The translations under genes were made by a program, and so were the position numbers. From NCBI GenBank assembly GCA_016946835.1, contig JACVTC010000071.1, positions 800,001 to 830,000 of the forward strand: 30,000 nucleotides of DNA, in the 5' to 3' direction. How positions within the stretch are numbered: the stretch's first letter is position 1; the number at the start of each line of letters is the position of its first letter. The DNA comes from Neocallimastix lanati (nom. inval.). Taxonomy: Eukaryota; Neocallimastigomycota; Neocallimastigomycetes; Neocallimastigales; Neocallimastigaceae. Below are positions 11,099 to 20,431 of the stretch, piece after piece. Under the pieces are notes generated by a model. It worked only from the letters and a program-made list of their open reading frames with translations, did not search any database and was not told the origin of the DNA.

Positions 11099-11668
11099 TC
11101 ATACATTTTGGGAATCCATTGAAGTAGAATTACCATTATTACTATTGTTTAAGGTAGAATTGGTATTTATCATGGAAGTATTACCATAATAACTCTTATA
11201 GTTTTGATTACTTTTATTCATAATTATATTCTTTACCCTCTCTTTCTATAGTTTATGAAAATATTACAGTATATTAATATAGCTTGGAATTTATTTTTTA
11301 ATTTATTAAATTGTTATAAAGAAAAATAGAAAAAAAAAAAATAAAAAACAATCAATATTAATTTTTTATATTTAACAAATTAATCCTTTAATTTTTTTTT
11401 TTTTTTTATTCTATCTTTTACTTATTTATTAATTTAGTTATATAATTCATTTTATAATTATTTTTTTAAATATAGAAATAAAACCTTAACATATATAAAT
11501 ATATATATTTATTATTGTAAAATTTTTATATAAAATAATATTATATTTAATAAAGTTTAATTAATCAGTAATTAAAATTTTTTGTATTAGACATTTAAAA
11601 TATAATGAATATTTCAGTAAAGGTTTGTTATTTCTTATACTTTATTTATGGATATTAATACTTACCAT
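11099..11668 (-). CDS. Tentative small two-exon gene, 49-residue Asn/Ser-rich protein
   Basis: An ATG at 11668-11666 is followed at once by a perfect donor, GTAAGTA. A TAG acceptor at 11246-11248 would join it in frame to a second exon, 11245-11099, encoding KERVKNIIMNKSNQNYKSYY and a further Asn/Ser/Thr-rich stretch ending in MDSQNV, stop. The second exon is less AT-extreme than its surroundings. An alternative is a start at the internal ATG (11221), giving 40 residues, or that the GTATGA at the apparent stop is a donor leading to further exons. No domain, signal peptide or membrane segment is visible and no family is recognised. The intron of about 417 nt would be longer than the others here. 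Confidence 0.3.
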
Positions 11669-12040
11669 GATTTGGTAAATAAAATTAGATATAATTTTTA
11701 TTTATTAATAAATATATTTTTAGTGTTTTTCTTTTTTTTTTTTTTTTTGGTATTAATTTCATTTACTTTTTTACTAAAATCATTAAAAATTATGATTATA
11801 TTAGAACTTTATTAATAATAAATTGATATCTGTTATATTTCAAAAACATTTAATAAATCAATCTTTAATAATAAATAATATATATATTAAGAATAATTCG
11901 TATATTATTTTTTCATTGTGATTATAATTATTTAATTCTATTATATAATATTTTTAATAAAATAAACATATATTATTATCATAAAAATAAAAGTATTGTT
12001 TGTACTTGCAAAGTATTTCCTCCCTGAAAATCTTAAACAA
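11669..12040. other. AT-rich intergenic DNA, no gene seen
   Basis: Nothing but A/T-rich sequence with a T run at about 11730-11747; it leads into the minisatellite. Confidence 0.5.
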
Positions 12041-12049
12041 GCGTTATTT

Positions 12050-12720
12050 TATTTTATTTTATTCAATCTGTATTTATATTTATATTTCAACTATTTATTT
12101 TATTTTATTTTATTTTATTCAATCTGTATTTATATTTATATTTCAACTATTTATTTTATTTTATTTTATTTTATTCAATCTGTATTTATATTTATATTTC
12201 AACTATTTATTTTATTTTATTTTATTTTATTCAATCTGTATTTATATTTATATTTCAACTATTTATTTTATTTTATTTTATTTTATTCAATCTGTATTTA
12301 TATTTATATTTCAACTATTTATTTTATTTTATTTTATTTTATTTTATTTTATTTTATTTATTTTATTTTATTTTATTTTATTTTATTTTATTTTATTTTA
12401 TTTTATTTTATTTTATTTTATTTTATTTTATTTATTTATTTTATTTTATTTATTTTATTTTATTTTATTTATTTATTTTATTTTATTTTATTTTATTTTA
12501 TTTTATTTTATTTTATTTTATTTTATTTTATTTTATTTTATTTTATTTTATTTTATTTTATTTTATTTTATTTTATTTTATTTTATTTTATTTTATTTTA
12601 TTTTATTTTATTTTATTTTATTTTATTTTATTTTATTTTATTTCATTTTATTTTATTTTATTTTATTTTATTTTTATTTTATTTTATTCAATCTGTACTT
12701 TATATTTAATATTCTACTAT
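12050..12720 (+). repeat. 56-bp minisatellite in TTTTA pentamers (array 1)
   Basis: Five near-identical units start at 12064, 12120, 12176, 12232 and 12288, exactly 56 bp apart. Each begins CAATCTGTATTTATATTTAT and ends with several TTTTA pentamers. A pentamer-only block of about 350 bp follows (about 12320-12685, with a few TTTA slips), then a sixth, diverged unit at 12689 (CAATCTGTACTTTATATTTA). The sixth unit resembles the units of array 2 at 24.1-25.3 kb more than its neighbours. Open frames across it contain only Phe, Ile, Leu, Tyr and Ser and are artefacts. Confidence 0.95.
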
Positions 12721-13009
12721 TTATTTTATTTTTATTTTATTTTTATTTTTTATACTTTTACTTTTATATTATTACATTCAATATTTATTTTATTTTATTT
12801 TATATACATTCAATATTTATTTATTTATTTATTTATACATTTATTTTTTTTTACATATAATTGTATTAAAATTTTTATGGCGTTAACAAAAAATTTTACA
12901 AGCCATTAAAATATTGAAAATTTGTATTATAAAAATTAGTGAAATGCACTACATTCATTATATTTTTATTTTATTTTATTTTATTTTATTTTATTTTTAT
13001 ATTTAAAAT
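12721..13009. repeat. Further TTTTA/TTTAT-rich DNA
   Basis: Imperfect TTTTA, TTTTTA and TTTA runs (12720-12845 and 12961-12997) trail off from array 1. A short less repetitive piece at 12870-12960 shows no gene. Confidence 0.8.
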
Positions 13010-14275
13010 CAATATGGTTTTTAGCATATATTTATACAAAAACTTTACCTGTTTAATATTTTAATTAACAGTCCAGAAATTAAATATATATATTTGATAT
13101 GGCTTTTATGCTATATTTATGCTAAAACAATGCATATGTAAGATTGGCATTTTATTGTATTTTTATTTTATTTTTATTTTATTTTTGATTGATGAATTTT
13201 GATAGCAGTTTTAGCATAGTTTTAGCATCAAACCCTATATCGTTAATTAATTAATGTAATGTCCAGAATGTTGGAATATTGTATTTGTATGTCAAAACTA
13301 TGCAAATATTGTTCAAAACTAGTATCAACTTAAACCATCAAAACCATATATATTTTATGATAAATTAATGCGAAAATGACATACAAATACAATCAATCAA
13401 ACCATATCATTTATATCAATATATATGCTAAAACCATATCATTGTATTTGAATGCCCAAAACTGCTAAAACTATCATATATATAACAGTTGCAGCTAATC
13501 GTATATATATATATGTTTTAGACTATTATTAGCATATATTGGCATTCAAATACAAGTATACAAATATACGATAATGGCATATAATTAATATTTATAAATG
13601 ATATAGGTTTTATACAAATATATGTTTTAAACATAATCGAATTTGAATGCTTTAAACTACCATCATTATATATCAATAATATGTGTTTTTAGCATTGTTT
13701 GATTGATGAATGTTTGAGCTAGATTTAGTATCAAAAGACATTCAAATTCAGTATTAACAATCATAGTTTATATATATATATATAAAATAACAATAATCGT
13801 AAAATATCAACATATGCATCAAACTATGCAAACTATATCAAATATATAATTCTGCCAAAATCTTATACATATTAATATACTAGTTTTATCGCATATTATG
13901 CGTATGTTGATATATGTGTATGATATATGATAGTTATGCAAAACCTAGCTAGTTTGAACTTATGATCTTACAACATCGAACATGCTAAATATATGCTCAA
14001 TATGCATTAAACTAGGTAGGTTTGCTATATGCTAAAACACTTTCATAATATATAAATCATAGCTGTTTTAGAGTTCATTGAATTCTGGGCTCTATATTAT
14101 AAATATATAAACAATACAGGTTTTAATAGTTCATTAAACAATAGTGTTTTTATTATTCATTAATAATACTAGTTTTATAATACTGAACTCACGTGATCTG
14201 CATATATAGTATGGTTTTTATGCTAAATATTGTCAAAAATTAGTATTAAAATAAACTCTAAAAATACAGAAAATA
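13010..14275. repeat. Region of degenerate interspersed repeats, unusual composition
   Basis: This 1.2-kb tract lacks the homopolymers seen everywhere else. It is built from recurring words in both orientations: TTTTAGCAT or ATGCTAAAA (near 13018, 13118, 13213, 13224, 13427, 13683, 14031, 14217), TTTGAATGC or GCATTCAAA (near 13447, 13540, 13631) and TTTGATTGATGAAT (near 13184 and 13697). No frame has protein character on either strand and no RNA gene is recognised. It could be an old satellite or a pile of nested short elements. Confidence 0.6.
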
Positions 14276-14425
14276 ATGATTGAACGAATGAATAGTTAAA
14301 TGAAATGTAGCAAATGTAGGCGAGTGAGACTCGAGCACAAAGCTTGCGACTGTGTAGAGTTGGAGATCAGCCGAGAATAAGCGAAATGTAATCAATGAAT
14401 GAGTAAAAGAAATTAATGAGGTATT
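14276..14425. other. GC-richer island with inverted repeats, unknown
   Basis: Positions about 14310-14385 are close to half G+C, far above the background. They contain CGAGTGAGACTCG (5-bp perfect stem, 3-nt loop) and a GCTTGCG...AATAAGC pair that could close a larger stem. Flanking words such as ATGAATAGTTAAATGAAATG and ATGAATGAGTAAAAGAAAT look like diverged direct repeats. A minus-strand frame stays open (for example LFSADLQLYTVASFVLESHS) but has no recognisable domain. It may be a structured RNA, an element end or a gene fragment. Confidence 0.4.
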
Positions 14426-14502
14426 TTTGAGGTTAAATTATATTTAATAAATAAATATTATTTTACATATATTAAGTACACCATTTTTTATATAAAGTCA
14501 AG

Positions 14503-14522
14503 TTCCGAAATGCAACACACCC
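14503..14522 (+). repeat. Dispersed motif, TTCCGAAATGCAACACACC
   Basis: The word follows AAAGTCAAG and belongs to a family also seen near 23969, 26411, 26497, 26926 and 26966. G/C-containing words of this length are rare in this DNA, so the recurrence is unlikely to be chance. Function unknown. Confidence 0.6.
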
Positions 14523-14963
14523 ATAATTAGTAATAATATTTTAATTATTTTAATCAAAAACGGATTAGATTTCAATGAATCAAACTCAGATATTTATATT
14601 TTTCACTTTAAATTCTTGAAATATTAAAATTCTATTTCAAAAAAAGATGTAAATAAAATAGGTTATATATATAAAATATGTTAATATATAATGATGTTGC
14701 ATTAAATTATATATTATCAATTAAATATTATAATTGAAGATGGAAAAACATTTTTGAATTATACTATGATATATTTAAAAAAAATGAGGTATTTAGATAT
14801 TTTTTTTCTCTAAAAACAATTTCAAATAAATTTTATATAAAATTTAATATATAATAATTAATTTAATATATTAAAAAATTGTTAAGAAATATAAGATTTC
14901 TTATATTGCATTAAAATATTATAAATATTTTATAATGTAAATAATAAATAATGTGCCAATAAT

Positions 14964-15057
14964 ATAAAATTAAAATTAAATGTAATATTTTTTATTTCAG
15001 TCTTTTTAACATAAAATTAAAATTAAATGTAATATTTTTTATTTGAGTCTTTTTAAC
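14964..15057 (+). repeat. 47-bp tandem duplication
   Basis: Two copies, starting at 14964 and 15011, differ at one position (TTTCAGTC versus TTTGAGTC). Not associated with a gene. Confidence 0.9.
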
Positions 15058-15448
15058 ATAAAAATTATTCTTAATAATATATATATTAAAAAAAAATATA
15101 ACATTATTATTATTGTGTAAAGCATACATTTTGTGTCTGACTCCTTAACAAAAAATTATGTTCATATTATTGAAAATAAAACTATATATTAAATTAATAT
15201 AAAAAAAAGAAATATATATATATTATTTATTTTTATATTATTTTTTTTTTTAATTAAAAAAATTATAAATTAAATAGACATTATAAAAATTTATCTAAAT
15301 ATATACAAATAGATAGTTTAATTAGAAATAAAGTATTGCGGTAAAACTTCATTTTTATATATATATATTTTGTAATTATTAGTGTATTAATTAGATATTA
15401 AATTTAGAAAAATATTATTCATAAAATTATTTTATTTATATATTTATA

Positions 15449-15479
<31 letters not shown>

Positions 15480-15533
15480 AATTCGAATATAGAATGAATC
15501 CGAGGAACCAATGAAGTTTATTTTATTCTAATT

Positions 15534-15572
<39 letters not shown>

Positions 15573-16779
15573 TTCAATAATTTAATTTTAATAAATATAT
15601 TATGCTATTCATTATATAATGAATTATTTGGAATTTTGATTTTATTTTTATTTATAGACTTAAAATAAAAGTATTTATTTTGAACAAGAAATAATGATAC
15701 TAATAATAATAAAAACACAAAAAATCACAATAAAAAAAATGAAAAAGAGCATATAATACTTTATTTTTATATTAATAGTAAAGGATAAATATGAAAATAA
15801 GGCAAAAATTCCATATTCAATTTTGATATATATACAAAAAAAGAAATATTTAAATTATTTAAATTGGAAAATTTTCAAATGATCAAAATTGTTCTTTTTT
15901 TGTATATTTTCAAGTATATATTTAAGATAGATATTAATAAATGTATTATAATAAGGAAATTAAATTAATTCAATAATATTTAAAATAAAAAACAAATTCA
16001 ATTGAAATCTATGTATTATACAACTATTTATTATTTTAAAACAAATTTAAAATAGAAAAAGGAATAATATAAGATTTTAATGATTATTTATATAAAAAAA
16101 GTAAAAAAAGTAAAAAAAGTAAAAAAAGTAAAAAAAAAAAAAAAAATAAAAAATAAAAAAAAATAGATAAATAAATAAGAAATCAAAAAATAAAAATTAA
16201 CGTAAAAATAATTTTTTATAATAAATTAATTATTTTATTATGGTCATTACTAGTTTTTCCATAATAACAAATAACAAATATATTTATATATTTGGATAAA
16301 TACATATATATTTTTTTTATTAAATTAAATATTCTAATTAAAGGTAAAAAACTTAAATTTTTAAATTAATTATAGCATAATAATAAAATAATAAATGTTA
16401 TTAATAAATGTTATTATTAAAAAAACATTAATAATATTTGTTATTCATTATAATTACTACCTTTTTTTTTTTTTTTAGGATAAATGTTTTATTTCATAAT
16501 CAATAAAAATTTATTGATATGGATTAATTAAAATGAAAAGGTATCATCTAATAATTAATATTCATATAAATTTAATTTATTCCTTTTTTTTTTTTTTACC
16601 ATGTTATGATGTTTCAATATTAAATAAAATCTATAAATTAAGGTTAAAGTTTTTTTTTTTTTTTTTTTAATCTCTATTTAAATTTTATTACATTAAATAA
16701 AAATTTTTCATTTTCAGATTTTATTTTCTTTTTATTTCATTATATTAAATAAAAATTTTCTTTTTTGAATTTATATTCG

Positions 16780-16780
<1 letters not shown>
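15058..16780. other. AT-rich intergenic DNA, no gene seen
   Basis: Includes an ATT run near 15450-15480, a run of 34 A (15535-15568), four copies of a 9-bp GTAAAAAAA unit (16101-16137) and several T homopolymers. The stretch 15483-15534 is slightly richer in G/C and sits directly before the A34 run, as a retroposed tail would, but no gene is readable in it. Confidence 0.5.

Positions 16781-16822
<42 letters not shown>
16781..16822 (+). repeat. T homopolymer (42) in the 5' region of the next gene
   Basis: An uninterrupted T run ends 64 bp before the ATG of the nitronate monooxygenase-like gene. Poly(dA:dT) tracts commonly exclude nucleosomes at fungal promoters, so it may act as a promoter element; in this genome such runs are also plentiful elsewhere. 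Confidence 0.7.
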
Positions 16823-16827
<5 letters not shown>

Positions 16828-16886
16828 TAAAAGTTGACTAATAATAATATACATTCATAGTAGAATATTTCTTATATAATAATAAA

Positions 16887-17840
16887 ATGAGTAATAGAGT
16901 TTGTAAAATTCTTGGAATTTCAAAACCAGTAATTCAGGCACCAATGGCATGGATTACTTCAGCAAAACTTGTTGCTGCTGTATCTAATGCTGGAGGTTTA
17001 GGTGTGATTGGTCCAAATGGTGGTTATGAAAAACCTGTGACCTCTATTAAAGATACGGTTGATGAAATGAGGAAAACTATTCATAATACACGTAAACTTA
17101 CCTCTAAACCATTTGGAATGAATATTCTCACTTCTATGTATGATCCTCATAAATATAGTAAAAATATTATTAAGCTCTGTAAAGAAGAAAATGTTAAAGT
17201 TCTTGCATTAATTGGTATAGCTGATCCAAAGGAAATTCGTGAATTAAAAGAAGATGGTTTTACTGTTATTGCACGAGAAATAAATCCTACAGTAAGAGGA
17301 GCTATTAATGCTGAAAAAGCTGGTGCTGATATCGTTGTTGCTACTGGTTGTGATGAAGGCGGTGTAATGCCAATTCTTGTAAATGGTATGGCTTCAATTA
17401 CTGCTTTAATTTCTGATGCTGTTAAAATTCCAGTATTATCAGCAGGTGGTATTGTTAATGAAAAATTAGCTGGAGCCGCTAAAGCAGCTGGTGCTGAAGG
17501 ACTTTACGTTGGATCTAGATTTATGCTTTCAAAAGAATGTAGATTAGCACAAACAATTAAGGATCAAATTCTTCAAACACATCCAGATGACTATATAGTT
17601 AATGTTATTCTTAACGGTTCCAGTAGAATGAGAACTCCTCCAAATGATATCGCTAAGCATGGTCTTGAACTTAATAAAAAAGGTAATCTTAATCCTTCAT
17701 TAGGTGATAGTTTTAAAAGTATGATTCAAGGGGATAAGACGCAAGGTTCCGCATCAATTAATAATACTATATCTTTAGTTAAAAGCATTGATTCATGTGA
17801 GGATATAGTTAAAGAACTCGCTAAACCATTTATTAATTAA
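16887..17840 (+). CDS. Nitronate monooxygenase-like FMN protein (2-nitropropane dioxygenase family)
   Basis: A 317-residue single-exon TIM-barrel flavoprotein. The N-terminus has the family motif VIQAPMAW (15-22) and SNAGGLGVIG (33-42). The FMN-phosphate region is IPVLSAGGIVNEK (181-193) plus GAEGLYVGSRF (202-212). Family members oxidise nitronates or, in FabK, reduce enoyl-ACP. In classical members a G-EAGGH motif supplies the catalytic His; here it is GCDEGGV (154-160), so that His is missing and the reaction is uncertain. The ATG at 16887 is the first after the T run and gives the usual length. Coding sequence is much less AT-rich than its flanks. Closest family pattern (ATG-DEGG) is one I associate with anaerobic bacteria, suggesting horizontal acquisition; that is inference. 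Location is probably cytosolic since no signal peptide is seen. Confidence 0.9.
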   Translation: MSNRVCKILGISKPVIQAPMAWITSAKLVAAVSNAGGLGVIGPNGGYEKPVTSIKDTVDEMRKTIHNTRKLTSKPFGMNILTSMYDPHKYSKNIIKLCKEENVKVLALIGIADPKEIRELKEDGFTVIAREINPTVRGAINAEKAGADIVVATGCDEGGVMPILVNGMASITALISDAVKIPVLSAGGIVNEKLAGAAKAAGAEGLYVGSRFMLSKECRLAQTIKDQILQTHPDDYIVNVILNGSSRMRTPPNDIAKHGLELNKKGNLNPSLGDSFKSMIQGDKTQGSASINNTISLVKSIDSCEDIVKELAKPFIN

Positions 17841-18644
17841 ATATATTAAAATGGTCCAGTTTTAATAATTAATTATAAATTAATATAACAATAATTTAAA
17901 ATAATTAATACCTTTAATTTAAATATATTTATATATAAAAAATAAATAAAAATCATAAAAAGTTCAGTATTTATTGATTTTTTTTTTTTTTTTTTTTTTT
18001 TTTACTCATGATACAATAATATTTAGGAATAAAAACTTTTTTTTATTAATAATAATTAAAATTGAAATAATAATAATAATAGCTATATATATGTGGTTAA
18101 TAGAATTTTCCTAATTATTTAAATTTATTAAAATTTATTGGATTTATAGTAAAATGTATTCTTGATTTTATTTTTATTTATTTTATATATTAAAATATAA
18201 GTATATAAATGTTATATATCCTTTTATTGGTATAGGGAAACTACAATACAAAGTTTTAATTATTTTATACTTAATTAAATAAATAATGTATAAATTATAC
18301 GTTTAAGTTAAACAAGTAAATATATTATTATTATTTAATAAAAATTATGAATTAAAAATGGTTTTATGTATATATATTTTAATTTAAACAATTTTAGATT
18401 TTATTAATTAAATATATTAATAATTGTTAATTATTTAAAATAATAATTTGAGTAAAAAAAAAAAAAAAGTAAAAATTAAAATCATCCATGTATGGAATAC
18501 AATTATATAATTTTATTGTATTAATAATATATTTTCTTCATATAGTGATTTATATGAATTAATGCAAATATTTATATATATATTATAAATATAAATGAAA
18601 TAAATAAACCCATGAATATTGTGATTAAATAAAAAACATTATGA
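17841..18644. other. AT-rich intergenic DNA, no gene seen
   Basis: Three-prime region of the nitronate monooxygenase-like gene. Contains a 26-T run (17978-18003) and otherwise TA-rich sequence; no coding signal. Confidence 0.5.
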
Positions 18645-19140
18645 CTTTATATTATAAAAAGAAATGGGAAGTTTTGTTTAATAACTAAATTATTTCTGGT
18701 GATTATTCTAAAACTCCCTTCTTGGGGCGATTTGTGGCTCTCTTTATAAAAATTATACCAAGGACTAGTACTCAACAAGAATTGCTATTCCGACGGTAAA
18801 AGTGTAAGCTAACCAGGAGCGTCAACGCTGCAATTCAGTAAGACAGGCCAGAAGAGCCAATGACTCTGAAGGAGAAGTCCGTAATTTTTTTCAAATTTTC
18901 CAAATCAAACCTTAATCCGGAATAAGAATTCCTTTAAACTGAAATCTTATAATTTGGCGGTGAGGTTCCTTGTATATAAACTTTTTTCTGATTTTTTTTA
19001 TACTCTTTATTTTGAATATTACTATTATTCACATTACTATCTAAAAAATTACTATGTTCAATTTGTATATATATATATATATTTTTTTTTTATTTTTTAG
19101 TTTTGTTGTTTTTAAAAAATATATATTAATAAATGAATGA
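18645..19140 (+). repeat. Dispersed coding-derived repeat, copy B
   Basis: Plus-strand counterpart of copy A (5190-5695, minus strand). It holds the same ordered blocks: the ISGDYSKTPFL-coding piece (near 18694-18730), CTAACCAGG, the RQARRANDSEGE-coding piece (near 18840-18880), the 61-bp block (18907-18967) and the following A/T-rich part. Its protein-like frames are interrupted by stops and a frameshift between the two coding pieces, so it is a dead copy. Boundaries are approximate, as both ends fade into A/T-rich DNA. Confidence 0.8.
18690..18905 (+). pseudogene. Broken coding segment of an unidentified protein family (within copy B)
   Basis: Reads ISGDYSKTPFLGRFVALFIK, then IIPRTSTQQELLFRR, stop; after a frameshift KLTRSVNAA and, after another, VRQARRANDSEGEVRNFF. 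Compared with copy A, substitutions are often conservative (E/K, S/R, D/E, A/V), as expected if both copies descend from functional genes that diverged before decaying. Family not recognised. Confidence 0.5.
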
Positions 19141-19380
19141 ATATATAAAGTTAGAGTTCGCATAAAAAAAAAAATTAAGTAAAAAAATATCAAATTGTCA
19201 TGAAATTATTTATGGAATTGTTAAAAATTACCATATTAATATGAAAAACTATTATTAATAGCTCTCTCGAGTTACTATTATAATTGTATCAAATATTAAT
19301 CATTAGTAATGATTTATATAAAAATATATTATAATGGAATCTTAATATTTGAATGTAAATAATAATAAATATTTATCACT

Positions 19381-19559
19381 TAAATAATCTTTCATAAAAA
19401 TTTATTAGTAATAAAATAGAAAAAGAGTTCTAACAGTTGTACAGTTACAAATTATTATATTTAAGTCTCAATATTTGAATATATATGTATACAATGACAA
19501 AATTTTATGACTTTAAATAAATAATCTTTCATAAAAATTTATTAGTAATAAAATAGAAA
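19381..19559 (+). repeat. Direct repeat of about 42 bp, 137 bp apart
   Basis: The word beginning TAAATAATCTTTCATAAAAA occurs at 19381 and again at 19518, identical over about 42 bp. Similar text upstream of each (AATATTTGAAT) suggests an older tandem duplication of about 130 bp. Confidence 0.85.
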
Positions 19560-20121
19560 GAAGTGAAATAATTCTAAAATGGACGATCCACACACCAAAA
19601 AAGTATTAACAAACCATTAAATGAATTTCCTATTCTTAAGAGTTGCAATTATAATTAATTACTTTATTTTTATTTTGATATTACAAAAGATAAAATACAA
19701 AAAAAATAAAATAATATATATTAATAAACATTATATAATATAAAAATAAAAAAAAGGGAAATTAATATAATTTTAAATTATTAATTCCATTATCCTTTTT
19801 TTTTTTTTTTTTTTATATTACATAATACTATTTACATTATTTTAATACATTTTAATTAATTAAAATATTATAACTTTTATATAAGATTTTTAGCAAGAAT
19901 TATATAAGAACATTAATATATTATTGATTTTTCAGGTAATAATATAGTTAAGAATTATGCAAAAATAGAATATTTAATTACTTCTTATATCAATTGAACT
20001 TTTAATTTTTATTAGTGTATAAACATATATAAAAATTATACAATATTTAAAAAATAAAAATTAAAACTTAATTGAAAAATTATAAATTTTTTATCTTTTT
20101 ATTTATATATCTACAATTTTT

Positions 20122-20155
20122 CCAATCAAAACCTAGATATTATGATGACCAATCA
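20122..20155 (+). promoter_or_regulatory. Pair of CCAATCA boxes upstream of the MATE gene
   Basis: CCAATCA occurs at 20122-20128 and 20149-20155, 27 bp apart in the same orientation, about 280-310 bp before the ATG. CCAAT boxes bind the fungal HAP/NF-Y complex. The pairing in G/C-poor DNA is suggestive only; no expression data support it. Confidence 0.3.
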
Positions 20156-20431
20156 TATTTAAGTAAACAATAATTTGAAAATTTTTTTATATTATATAAG
20201 ATTAAAATTCAAATGTTATTAATAATAAAGTTTTAAAATGAATCAATATCAATAAATGTTTAATTTTTAATTTGAAAAATTTTAAAATATTAAAAATTAA
20301 TGAAAAAATAAAAATATTTAAATTAGAAATATTAATTTTTGTGATATTTAAACTAAAAAAATAATATAATGTATTAATATTATTTTATTTATATATATAT
20401 ATATATATCTTATAGTATATTAATTTGAAAA

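Larger units (their letters stand above)
19141..20431. other. AT-rich intergenic DNA upstream of the MATE gene
   Basis: No gene is readable. A patch near 19560-19640 has somewhat more G/C but no protein pattern. A T run lies near 19797-19814. Smaller elements in this span are listed separately. Confidence 0.5.

Noticed and set aside
11996-12860. Two overlapping long frames of Phe/Ile/Leu/Tyr
   Set aside because: Artefacts of the minisatellite and pentamers, since pentamer repeats stay open in several frames.
15483-15568. Retroposed SINE or tRNA-derived element before the A34 run
   Set aside because: The 50 bp before the A run has no A/B-box pair and no second copy in the window; A runs are frequent here.
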